From: Roseateles asaccharophilus
Lineage (GTDB): Bacteria > Pseudomonadota > Gammaproteobacteria > Burkholderiales > Burkholderiaceae_C
Direction of reading: 5' to 3'
Assembly (NCBI RefSeq): GCF_004362405.1
Contig: NZ_SNXE01000001.1
Coordinates: 62,001 to 126,000, forward strand
Length of the DNA: 64,000 bases
Notes under the pieces: model-generated
Databases searched by the model: none
Seen by the model: only the letters and a program-made list of their open reading frames with translations
Told to the model about the DNA's origin: nothing
Position numbers and translations under genes: made by a program
Shown: one piece after another, positions 35,814 through 43,785 of the stretch
Position numbering within the stretch: the first letter of the stretch is position 1
How the letters are laid out: each line of letters starts with the position of its first letter

Positions 35814-36410
35814 TCAAGCCAGCAGGCTCAGCCGCACGTCGCCACGCGGGGTGTCCAGCCAGACGTTCAGCCCGTCGCGCGCCTCGAAGCGCTGCAGGCT
35901 CACTCCGCTGGCGGGCAGGCGATCGGCCGGGTGCGGGCCGCCCGGGGCCCATTCGATCAGGGTGGGCAGGCCCTCGCGGCGCAGGCGCCGGCCGTCCTGG
36001 CGCAGGGCGATGCGCCAGCGCAGATCGCCGCGCTCGGCCGCCACCGGCTCACCGGCATCGACGCCCTCGCTGCGCATCTGGGCCAGGGCCGCATCCATCT
36101 GGCCCACGCGTGCCACCCAGTGAATCAGGCCCGGCCCCTGCGCCCGCAGGGCCTGCTGCAGGCTGGGCTGGTCCAGATCGAACCAGCGCGCGCGGCCCAC
36201 GGGGCCGGGTGCTGCCGGGTCGATGGCGATGATCTCCAGGTAGCAGCGCGGATAGGCCGGCGAGCTGATATTGAGCAGGCGGTTGTGCGTGCCCATCAGG
36301 GCGTGGCTGCCGCCCGGGGCCGGGCTCAGGCCCAGCACGCGCTCGCACCAGGCCACGCCCTGGTCCAGCGTGAGGGCGCCGACCACCAAGTGATCAAGCT
36401 CCATCACCAT
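35814..36410 (-). CDS. Glyoxalase-like VOC superfamily protein
   Basis: 198 aa. MELDHLVVGALTLDQGVAW at the start and the paired beta-alpha-beta modules fit the Glyoxalase_3 (VOC) family: GTHNRLLNIS near 41-50, YLEIIAIDP near 57-65, then LIHWVARV near 95-102 and LIEWAPGGPHPADRLP near 151-166. The start is ATG 36410 or 36404. It begins 3 bp after the phzF stop and ends 10 bp before alaX. Substrate unknown; these proteins are often hydrolase- or isomerase-like and some lack metal. Confidence 0.8.
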   Translation of the reverse strand: MVMELDHLVVGALTLDQGVAWCERVLGLSPAPGGSHALMGTHNRLLNISSPAYPRCYLEIIAIDPAAPGPVGRARWFDLDQPSLQQALRAQGPGLIHWVARVGQMDAALAQMRSEGVDAGEPVAAERGDLRWRIALRQDGRRLRREGLPTLIEWAPGGPHPADRLPASGVSLQRFEARDGLNVWLDTPRGDVRLSLLA

Positions 36411-36413
36411 CGC

Positions 36414-37256
36414 TCAGAGCCGCACCTGACCGTGGACTAGGGGCGTGACATCGCCGCCAATCCAGGTCTGATCCCCAACACGCCGTACATACACGCGCCC
36501 ATCACGTCCGAGGGCCGAACCCTGTGAGGCCACGTAGTGCTCGGGCGCCAGACCGGCGGCCTGCAGCCAGAGGGCCACGCCGGCATTGAGACTGCCGGTC
36601 ACCGGATCCTCGGGCACGCCCAGGGTGGGCACAAAGGCACGCAGCTCGAACTGGGTCTCGGCCCCTTCGGGCTGAGCGCCCACCACACCCAGCTTGAGCC
36701 CGCGCATGGCCACGAAATCGGGCTGCAGGGCGCGCACCGCGGCGGCATCCTTCAGGCGTGCAGCCATCCAGCCCGGGCCGTTGTCCACCCAAACCAGATC
36801 CAGCAGCTCGGCCGAGGGGACGCGCAGCGATGCCAGCACCTGCTCGCGCAGCCCCGCCTCCTGCACCGGCCCACTGCGACGCAATGGGGGTGCCGCAAAG
36901 GCCAGGCGAGCGCCCTCCCGCTTCACCCGCACCAGGCCGATGCCACACTGCTGCACCAGCTCCCCCGGGCGCTTGGGATCGCCCCCCGAGGCCAGCCAGG
37001 CATGGGCCGAGCCCAGGGTGGGGTGGCCGGCAAAGGGCAGCTCGCCGCCCGGCGTGAAGATGCGCACCCGGTAATCGGCCGCCGGATCGGTGGGAGGCAG
37101 CAGAAAGGTGGTTTCGCTGAGATTGGTCCAGCGCGCAAACGCGGCCATCTGCGACTCGTCCAGGCCCGCGGCATCCACCACCACGGCCAGCGGATTGCCC
37201 TTGAGCGGCTGGGCCGTGAACACATCGACTTGTACAAAGCGGCGCAGCTCGCTCAT
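36414..37256 (-). CDS. PhzF family phenazine-biosynthesis-like isomerase/epimerase
   Basis: 280 aa, two diaminopimelate-epimerase-like halves. VDVFTAQPLKGNPLAVV opens the protein. The catalytic Glu48 lies in NLSETTF, IFTPGGELPFAGHPTLGSAH follows, and the second-half signature is EDPVTGSLNAG near 218-228. All hallmark residues of the family are present. No other phenazine genes occur, so it is a generic PhzF-like isomerase rather than a phenazine enzyme. GGAG precedes the ATG at 37256; the aminotransferase gene ends 20 bp upstream. Confidence 0.88.
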   Translation of the reverse strand: MSELRRFVQVDVFTAQPLKGNPLAVVVDAAGLDESQMAAFARWTNLSETTFLLPPTDPAADYRVRIFTPGGELPFAGHPTLGSAHAWLASGGDPKRPGELVQQCGIGLVRVKREGARLAFAAPPLRRSGPVQEAGLREQVLASLRVPSAELLDLVWVDNGPGWMAARLKDAAAVRALQPDFVAMRGLKLGVVGAQPEGAETQFELRAFVPTLGVPEDPVTGSLNAGVALWLQAAGLAPEHYVASQGSALGRDGRVYVRRVGDQTWIGGDVTPLVHGQVRL

Positions 37257-37276
37257 CGCGACATCTCCGTGACAGT

Positions 37277-38488
37277 TCAGGGGGTGCTCAGGGCCGGCAC
37301 CTCGGCCAGGGCCTCGCGCAGCACGCGGCCCAGGATGGCCACGCCCTCGGCAATCAGATCCGGCGTCAGGGTCACGAAGGACAGGCGCAGGGTGCGCGGG
37401 TCGGGGCGCTGGGCATAGAAAGCCGCTCCCGGCACAAAGGCCACACCCGCCTCCACGGCCGTTTCCAGCAGGGCCATGGCATCCAGGCCCTCGGGCAGGC
37501 GGATCCAGAAGAACATGCCGCCCTCGGGGCTCTGCCATTCGCAGCCCTCGGGCAGATGCTCGCGCAGGGCCACCGCCATCGCGTCGCGGTTGGCCTTGTA
37601 GCGGGCGCGAATCTGGGGCACATGCTGGTCCAGGAAGCCGTCCTTGATCACCTCGTAGACCACACGCTGGTTGAAGCCCGGCGTGTGCAGGTCGGCGGCC
37701 TGCTTGGCCTGCAGCAGCTTCGGATACAGCTCGGGCGGGGCAATCATGTAGCCCAGGCGGAAACCGGGGGTCAGCACCTTGGAGAAGGAACCCAGGTACA
37801 CACTGCCCTCGGGCCACAGCGAGGACAGGGCGTTGGGCGGCGGCTGGTCGAACCACAGATCACCGTAGGGGTTGTCCTCGACGATGGGCACGCCCGCGGC
37901 CTGGGCCGCGGCCACCACCTCCTGGCGGCGTGCCGCGCTCATCACGCGGCCGGTCGGGTTCTGGTAGTTGGGCAGCAGATAGGCGAATCGCGTGCCCGGC
38001 GCATCATGCGGCAGGGCGCGCAGAGCCTCGGGGCGCACGCCCTCGCCATCACTGGCCAGGCTGGCATACAGCGGCTCGAAGGGGTTGAAGGCCTGCAGCG
38101 CACCGAGATAGGTCGGGGTCTCCACGGCCACCGGCGCGCCGGCATCACACATGATCTTGCCGATCAGGTCCAGGCCCTGCTGCGAGCCGCTGGTCACCAG
38201 CACCTGCTCGGGCTTCACGTCCATGCCCAGGGCCGACACGCGGCTCGCCACCCACTCGCGCAGCGGAGCAAAGCCCTCGCTGGCGGCGTACTGCAGGGAC
38301 TCGCGCGGGTTCTGGCTCAGCACCCGATCGCACGCGCTCTTGATGGCGTCCACCGGAAAGGTATCGGCCGAGGGCAGACCACCGGCCATGGACAGGATGC
38401 CCGGCTTCTCGGTGACCTTGAGGATCTCGCGGATGATGGACGGGTTCATGCGGGCCGCGCGACGGGCCTGGGTCCAGACGGTGCTCAT
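37277..38488 (-). CDS. PLP-dependent aminotransferase, class I/II (2-aminoadipate/kynurenine-type)
   Basis: 403 aa. ISMAGGLP-type start (ILSMAGGLPSADTFP, 31-45), YLLPNYQNPTGRVMS, EDNPYGDLWFD, and the PLP-binding Lys237 in YLGSFSKVLTPGFRLGY place it with LysN/2-aminoadipate and kynurenine-aminotransferase-like enzymes. It has no N-terminal HTH and is a catalytic enzyme. It lies between the DMT exporter gene (89 bp upstream) and phzF (20 bp downstream), all leftward. The true amino donor is unknown. Confidence 0.9.
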   Translation of the reverse strand: MSTVWTQARRAARMNPSIIREILKVTEKPGILSMAGGLPSADTFPVDAIKSACDRVLSQNPRESLQYAASEGFAPLREWVASRVSALGMDVKPEQVLVTSGSQQGLDLIGKIMCDAGAPVAVETPTYLGALQAFNPFEPLYASLASDGEGVRPEALRALPHDAPGTRFAYLLPNYQNPTGRVMSAARRQEVVAAAQAAGVPIVEDNPYGDLWFDQPPPNALSSLWPEGSVYLGSFSKVLTPGFRLGYMIAPPELYPKLLQAKQAADLHTPGFNQRVVYEVIKDGFLDQHVPQIRARYKANRDAMAVALREHLPEGCEWQSPEGGMFFWIRLPEGLDAMALLETAVEAGVAFVPGAAFYAQRPDPRTLRLSFVTLTPDLIAEGVAILGRVLREALAEVPALSTP

Positions 38489-38577
38489 GGGAAATTCTCC
38501 GAAAGATGCCGCCGGTCAGGTGCCGACGGGTGAAGGGCTTGATTGTGAATGAGTCGCGGCCAGCATCCGCGGGCGGT

Positions 38578-39492
38578 CTATTCCTGACGTACCTGGTCCA
38601 CCGGCATGCGCTTGCCCAGCCAGACCACCGCGATCACCGCAGCGCCAAAGCCCAGGGTCATCGCATCCAGATGCTCACCCAGCAGCGGCACCGCCAGCAG
38701 CATGGACAAGAAGGGCTGCAGCACCTGCACCTGACTCACGCGCAGCGTGCCACCCAGGGCCAAAGCGCGATACCAGGCGAAAAAGCCCAGCCACATCGAG
38801 AACACCGACACGTACAGAAAACCGCCCCAGGCCGACCACGCCACAGGCGTCTGGGGCCAGCTCAGCAAGCCTGCGGGCAGGGTCAGCGGCAGGCTCAGCA
38901 CCAGCACCCAGCAGATCACCTGCTGTGGCGCCATCTGCGTGCTCAGTCGTGCGCCACCCACATAGCCGGACGAGGCGCTCAAGATCGCGGCCAGCAGCAG
39001 CCCATCGGCCCATTGCAGGCCCGCCGCACCACGCCAGGCCGCAAAGGCCAGCACCAGGACAAGACCGGCGACGGCGCAGGCCCAGAAACCGAGCGAGGGT
39101 CGCTGCCGCAAGACAAGCGCGGCCATGGCGGCGGTGGCGAGCGGCAACACACCCGAGATCACCGAAGCATGCACCGCATCGACATGGCGCACCGCATAGC
39201 CCAGCAGCAGCGGCCAGCCGAACACCACCCCCAGCGCAACCCAGGTCAGCGGCCACCAGTGCTCGCGGCGCGGCCACGAGGCGCCGATCAGACGCAGATA
39301 CACCGCCGACAGCAGGCCCGCCAGCGCCGCCCGCCCCAGCGCCACGAACAGCGGATCCAGCTGCGGCGCCTCGGCGCTGCCACCCGCCAGGCGGGTCATG
39401 GGAATGCTCAGCGCAAAGATGAACACACCCAGAAAGCCCAGCCACAGACCGCGGGTCTGTTCACTGGGGCTGGGGGCATGGGCACTGCTCAT
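38578..39492 (-). CDS. DMT superfamily (EamA) transporter
   Basis: 304 aa with ten membrane helices in two EamA repeats, the usual form of amino-acid or metabolite exporters such as RhtA/YdcZ-type proteins. N-terminal GLWLGFLGVFIFALSIPMTR begins the first repeat; the second repeat includes YVSVFSMWLGFFAWYRALAL and QVLQPFLSMLLAVPLLGE. It is divergent from the MocR regulator with a 73-bp shared promoter region. MocR proteins often control a divergent EamA exporter, which suggests it exports an amino-acid-like compound sensed by that regulator. Confidence 0.9.
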   Translation of the reverse strand: MSSAHAPSPSEQTRGLWLGFLGVFIFALSIPMTRLAGGSAEAPQLDPLFVALGRAALAGLLSAVYLRLIGASWPRREHWWPLTWVALGVVFGWPLLLGYAVRHVDAVHASVISGVLPLATAAMAALVLRQRPSLGFWACAVAGLVLVLAFAAWRGAAGLQWADGLLLAAILSASSGYVGGARLSTQMAPQQVICWVLVLSLPLTLPAGLLSWPQTPVAWSAWGGFLYVSVFSMWLGFFAWYRALALGGTLRVSQVQVLQPFLSMLLAVPLLGEHLDAMTLGFGAAVIAVVWLGKRMPVDQVRQE

Positions 39493-39565
39493 GCGGCCAG
39501 TCTAGGCGCCCACACCAATACAGAACCAGTACACTTTTCCTCACATCACGAATCACTGTATCGGC
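39493..39565. promoter_or_regulatory. Divergent promoter/operator region of the MocR-EamA pair
   Basis: A 73-bp AT-richer gap with ATACAG (39518-39523) and CTGTAT (39556-39561) as a widely spaced inverted pair, and CAGTACAC between them. It is a candidate MocR binding region controlling both genes; the precise site cannot be fixed from sequence alone. Confidence 0.35.
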
Positions 39566-41035
39566 ATGAAGACCAGTACAAGCACGGCGGCCGGCCCACA
39601 GGGCACGGCGCTCTCGCGCGGCTCCAGCGTGCCCCTGGCCCAGCAGCTGGCACAGCGCTATGCCGAGCGCATCCGCCAGAGCCTGCTGCTGCCCGGGGCG
39701 CGCCTGCCCTCGGTGCGTGAATGTGCGCAGCGCCATGGGGTGAGCCCCCATACCGTGGTGGCCGCCTATGACCAGCTCCTGGCGCAAGGCCTGCTCGAAG
39801 CGCGCAAGCAGCGCGGCTTTTTTGTACGCGACGGCGCCGCCCCCGCAGCGCCGCTTGCAACACGCGGCACACGCACGCCGCGCGCGGGCGGCCAGGCCGA
39901 GAAGCCGCTGGATGCGAGCAGCCTGATCCGCAGCATGTTCCAGGCCGACCCCAGCTCGGCACCGGGCCTGGGCACGCTGCCCAGTGAATGGCTGGATCAG
40001 GCCATGCTGCAAACCACCATGCGGCGCGTCGTCGCGCAGAGCAGCGATGAGGACAGCCTGCTCCTGCTGCAGTACGGTGAACCCGCCGGTGACGAACGCC
40101 TGCGCAGGGCGCTGACCCGGCGCCTGGACGATGTGGGCATCGTCTGCAGCCCGGGACAGATCCTCAGCACCGTCGGGGCCACGCATGCCCTGGACCTGAT
40201 CACCCGCAACCTGCTCAAGCCCGGCGATGCGGTGCTGGTGGACGAGCCGGGCTGGGCCATCGAGTTTGCGCGGCTAACCCAGGCCGGCATGCGCCTGCTG
40301 CCCGTGCCACGCGGCGCGGAAGGCCCGGACCTGGATGTGATGGCGCGCCTGGTCGAGCAGCATGGGCCGCGCGCCTATGTGACGGTCTCGGTCCTGCACA
40401 ACCCCACGGGCAACACCCTGAGCCTGGGCGCAGCGCACCGCATCCTGCAACTGGCGGAGGCGGGCGACTTCTTCATTGTCGAGGACGACACCTATGCCTT
40501 CCTCGCGCCCAACCACCTGCCGCGCCTCTCGGCCCTGGATGGGCTGCGCCGCAGCATCTATGTCTCGGGTTTCTCCAAGATCCTCACGCCGGCCTTCCGG
40601 GTCGGCTATGTGGCCGCCAGCCCGGAGCGCATCAACCGGCTCACCGAGGCCAAGATGTTGCAGACCCTGACCAGCAGCCCTCTGCTGGAACGCGCCGTGG
40701 CCCTGTGCCTGGAGCAGGGGCAGCTGCGCCGGCATGCCGAACGGGTGCAGGACCGGCTGGCCGCCGCCCGCCAGCGCGTGGTGCGCATGGCGCTGGAGGC
40801 GGGGTGCCAGTTCATGGCCCCGCCCCAAGGGCTGTTCGGCTGGGTGGACACCGGCGTGGATACGGAGCGTCTGGCCCAGCGCATGCTGGATGCCGGCTGG
40901 CACATCTCGCCGGGGCTGATGTTCAGCGCCACGCGCCAGCCCGGCACGCTGATGCGCCTGAATTTCGCCACGGCCCAGGACGCCCGATTCTGGCGCCAGC
41001 TGCAGCGTGAGCGAGACGCCCTGCAGCGCGCCTGA
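39566..41035 (+). CDS. MocR-type transcriptional regulator (GntR wHTH fused to aminotransferase-like domain)
   Basis: 489 aa. The N-terminal GntR winged helix is at about 22-92 (YAERIRQSLLLPGARLPSVR, HGVSPHTVVAAYDQL, GFFVRDG). A linker follows, then a fold-type I aminotransferase domain from about 118 with the PLP Lys338 in YVSGFSKILTPAFRVGY and HNPTGNTLS near 278-286. Such proteins bind PLP and an amino-acid-derived aldimine and regulate nearby genes instead of acting as enzymes. It is divergent from the DMT exporter that leads the exporter-aminotransferase-phzF series, so these are its likely targets. Confidence 0.92.
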   Translation: MKTSTSTAAGPQGTALSRGSSVPLAQQLAQRYAERIRQSLLLPGARLPSVRECAQRHGVSPHTVVAAYDQLLAQGLLEARKQRGFFVRDGAAPAAPLATRGTRTPRAGGQAEKPLDASSLIRSMFQADPSSAPGLGTLPSEWLDQAMLQTTMRRVVAQSSDEDSLLLLQYGEPAGDERLRRALTRRLDDVGIVCSPGQILSTVGATHALDLITRNLLKPGDAVLVDEPGWAIEFARLTQAGMRLLPVPRGAEGPDLDVMARLVEQHGPRAYVTVSVLHNPTGNTLSLGAAHRILQLAEAGDFFIVEDDTYAFLAPNHLPRLSALDGLRRSIYVSGFSKILTPAFRVGYVAASPERINRLTEAKMLQTLTSSPLLERAVALCLEQGQLRRHAERVQDRLAAARQRVVRMALEAGCQFMAPPQGLFGWVDTGVDTERLAQRMLDAGWHISPGLMFSATRQPGTLMRLNFATAQDARFWRQLQRERDALQRA

Positions 41036-41050
41036 GCGCGGCCCGCGCCC

Positions 41051-42616
41051 TCACTCGCTCAGGCGGTTGCGTCCGCCCTGCTTGGCGCGGTAGAGGGCCT
41101 GATCCGCGCGCAGATAGAGCCGCTCGGCATCGTCCTCGGGCTGCAGCTGAGCCAGCCCCAGACTGAGGCCCAGCACGCCCGACTCGGGCCCCGCCTCATG
41201 CACCACCGCCGCCTCGCGCATCGCGCGCTGCAGGGCCGTGGCGCAATGCCTGGCCCCTGGCAGATCGGTGTCAGGCAGCAGCAGCGCAAACTCCTCGCCG
41301 CCCAGACGTGCAGCCAGATCCGCAGGGCGTCGAGCCGACTGGGACAGACAGGCTGCCACGGTCTTCAGGGCCTGGTCGCCCTGCTGGTGCCCGTAGTGGT
41401 CGTTGTAGCGCTTGAAGAAGTCCACATCCGCCAGCAGCAGACACAGAGGACGGCCGTCGCGCCGGCTCTGGGCCAGGGCCTGATGCAGGCGCTCGTCGAA
41501 ACCGCGCCGATTGGCCAGTCCGGTGAGCGGGTCGCTGCGCGTGAGCGCCTCCAGCGCCTGCACCTGGTCGGCGATGATGGCCAACAGATCGTTGGTGCCC
41601 TTCGCCAACTCTGTCACCTCGTCGTCACTTTGGACCGAGACTCGCCGGGCCCAATCTCGCGATTGACGAATCTCGCGCAATTCGCGCCCAAGTTTCTCCA
41701 ATCGCACAATCACCAAACGGTTCGGCACCAACATGAGGCCCAGTGCCAGGGTCGCGGCCAGGCCCAGCACCAAGGCGCCGACGCGTCCCAACAGAGCCTC
41801 GGCAAGAGCCAAGCCCTGACGCGGCCAATAGCCCTGCAAGGCGGCCACAGGCACACCGGAGATATCGCGCAACGGCCAGCTCAGCTGCAGCTCGTCGCCT
41901 TGCTCCTGCAGACGCACCGGCCCCTGTCCGCTCAGGGAAGGTAGATCCACGGCCAAAGCCTCACCCCTCAGGCCCTGGGTCGAACCTAAAGGCTCAAGCA
42001 GGAAGCGCATCGCACTGTGACTGTTGAGCTTGTGGCTGATGCGTGCATCGAGCCTTGCGGCTATGGTGACCGCTGCTGCGCCATGGGTCGGCACCTGCCC
42101 GGCACTCCCCAGCAGTGCCCTCTGGCACAACATCAGCAGCTGCGCACCACTACGCGCCAGGCCACAGGGCAGAGACCTTGAGCTGCCTTGCAACTTGGCC
42201 TGCTCAAGCTGGCGGAGCACGCCCGGTGTGAGGGACTCCGGCAAGCCCCAGGACGCGGCTTCCGGCGCGCTGACCTGCAATGCAAGAGATCCATCGGCCC
42301 GATGCACGGCAAGCCAGCTCACGCCAGCGGCGGCCACCGTCTGCGGGCTGAGATTGCGCGCTGCAAATGCGGCATCCGGATGCAACACATGCCGGTGCAG
42401 TTCATCCCAGTGGCTCCATGCACGTAGCCCAAGATCCAGCTGAAGCAACTGCTCATCGAGTGCCTGCAGCAGCTGTCCGAGCTGTTCGACAGCGGCCTCG
42501 CGATCCAGCTCGCCATAGCTGGTTCGCAGCTGATCGCGCAGCAGCAGCAGACTAAAGCCTCCGCCGATCAGATAGAGCAGAAGCACCCAAAGTGCCACCT
42601 TGAGTCGCAATCCCAT
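41051..42616 (-). CDS. Membrane diguanylate cyclase with CHASE4-like sensor and GGDEF domain
   Basis: 521 aa from ATG 42616, which has GGAG six bases upstream. Membrane helix about 6-26; periplasmic sensor about 27-274 with the CHASE4-like LRAWSHWDELHRH; membrane helix about 275-297; HAMP-like linker; GGDEF from about 355 (TRSDPLTGLANRRGF). The active site reads GGEEF at 439-443, and an intact inhibitory site RPAD (430-433) lies five residues before it. It should therefore make c-di-GMP and be feedback-inhibited. Divergent from a receiver-protein gene (97 bp apart). Confidence 0.9.
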   Translation of the reverse strand: MGLRLKVALWVLLLYLIGGGFSLLLLRDQLRTSYGELDREAAVEQLGQLLQALDEQLLQLDLGLRAWSHWDELHRHVLHPDAAFAARNLSPQTVAAAGVSWLAVHRADGSLALQVSAPEAASWGLPESLTPGVLRQLEQAKLQGSSRSLPCGLARSGAQLLMLCQRALLGSAGQVPTHGAAAVTIAARLDARISHKLNSHSAMRFLLEPLGSTQGLRGEALAVDLPSLSGQGPVRLQEQGDELQLSWPLRDISGVPVAALQGYWPRQGLALAEALLGRVGALVLGLAATLALGLMLVPNRLVIVRLEKLGRELREIRQSRDWARRVSVQSDDEVTELAKGTNDLLAIIADQVQALEALTRSDPLTGLANRRGFDERLHQALAQSRRDGRPLCLLLADVDFFKRYNDHYGHQQGDQALKTVAACLSQSARRPADLAARLGGEEFALLLPDTDLPGARHCATALQRAMREAAVVHEAGPESGVLGLSLGLAQLQPEDDAERLYLRADQALYRAKQGGRNRLSE

Positions 42617-42713
42617 GTCCGCTCCAGGGCCCAAGCGATCAGCCAGTATCGCCTGAGGATCGCAGGTCCGGTTAGCATGACTGCATCAACGCAGCTGAGG
42701 CCGTACCGCAACC

Positions 42714-43358
42714 ATGCGCATCACTGAAGCCCCACATGAGCCGCGCTTTCTCGTTGTCGACCCACTTGAAGGGGTGCGCACCTATGCGCGCCGCCTGATG
42801 CTGAGCCAGGGCTATGCCGCAGACTCCTTCCGCGACTGTGCCGACCCCGAAAGCGCACTGCACATCGGGCGTGAGTTCAAGCCCGACTTCCTGATCACGG
42901 ACTGGTTTCCCAAGGCCAGCATGAGCGGCCTGCAGCTCTATGCCGAGCTACGCCGCGACCTGCCCAGCTGCCGGCTGGCCTTGCTGAGCTTCGAGGTCAC
43001 GCCCGCCCATCAGGCGCAGGCAACGGCGGCGGGCTCACGCTTCCTGCTGCGCAAGCCCTTCACCGCCGATGAGCTCAAGACCACCCTGCGGGATGCCCTC
43101 GCCAAGCTGGCACTGGAGCGGCCCGACCTGATCATGCGTCTGCAGGCGGTGGCGAACAGACAGCGACCACAGCGGCAAGACTTGCTCGCGAGCCTGACCC
43201 CGCCGCCCCCCGCTTTGCGCGTGGGTGAAGACGTGATCTATCAAGGGCGCCCAGATCGGGTCGCCCAGATCGTGATCAGCCATGGCGAGCTGATCGTTCA
43301 GCTCAAGGGCTCGGGCGCCATGGTGCCGGCGGCCAAGCTGAGCCGCCGGGCAACTTGA
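42714..43358 (+). CDS. Receiver-domain protein with small C-terminal beta domain
   Basis: 214 aa. The receiver at 11-132 has Asp63 (FLITDWFPKASMSG), Ser92 region (LALLSFE) and Lys114 (LLRKPF), but the acidic pair is reduced to VVDP (only Asp16), so metal binding may be weaker. After a linker, residues about 165-214 (ALRVGEDVIYQGRPDRVAQIV, shown here as the core part, then ELIVQLKGSGAMVPAAKL) look like a small SH3-like barrel. No DNA-binding domain is recognised. Divergent from the GGDEF gene, so the two may form a pair. Confidence 0.75.
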   Translation: MRITEAPHEPRFLVVDPLEGVRTYARRLMLSQGYAADSFRDCADPESALHIGREFKPDFLITDWFPKASMSGLQLYAELRRDLPSCRLALLSFEVTPAHQAQATAAGSRFLLRKPFTADELKTTLRDALAKLALERPDLIMRLQAVANRQRPQRQDLLASLTPPPPALRVGEDVIYQGRPDRVAQIVISHGELIVQLKGSGAMVPAAKLSRRAT

Positions 43359-43359
43359 G

Positions 43360-43785
43360 TCAGACGCCGGCCGCCCCGACCAGCCCGATCAGCAGGGGAT
43401 AAGGCAGTGCCACCGTGGGTCGGCAGGCGGCTCGCGCATAGGCACCCAGCAGCCCGGCAAGGCCCGGGCGAGCGGCCTGCCAGTCGCTGTGCAGCTGCAT
43501 CACAAGGCCAGCGCCGGCATCCGGATCGCGCAGCAGTGCCTCCACCCGCAGCAGACGCTCGCCCAGGCGCGACTGAAAAGTCTTGAGCACCGCTTCCACC
43601 ACCCAGAGCAAGAGCAGCAAGGCCGCCAGCTGCATGCCCGGCATGGCAGCCCAGCCCAGCAAGCACACGGCAAACAGCTTGATGCCCAGCGCCCACAGCT
43701 CATAGGACTCATGCTGGGACTGCAGCAAGAGCCACTCCTGCTGCAAGGCCCCGGCCGGGCTGGCGTGAGCGCCGGTCTCGCTCAT
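43360..43785 (-). CDS. Small hypothetical membrane protein coupled to uup
   Basis: 141 aa, family not recognised. Two adjacent hydrophobic segments at about 32-62 (LWALGIKLFAVCLLGWAAM, LAALLLLLWVVEAVL) are followed by a soluble, Arg/Leu-rich helical part and a final hydrophobic stretch (LPYPLLIGLVGAAG). Its start overlaps the uup stop by four bases, so translation is probably coupled. Convergent with the receiver-protein gene, with one base between stops. Function unknown. Confidence 0.65.
   Translation of the reverse strand: MSETGAHASPAGALQQEWLLLQSQHESYELWALGIKLFAVCLLGWAAMPGMQLAALLLLLWVVEAVLKTFQSRLGERLLRVEALLRDPDAGAGLVMQLHSDWQAARPGLAGLLGAYARAACRPTVALPYPLLIGLVGAAGV

Noticed and set aside
36414-37856. 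A longer (480 codon) PhzF protein
   Set aside because: The extra N-terminal part is a shadow of the upstream aminotransferase gene; the PhzF start with GGAG at 37256 gives the family length.
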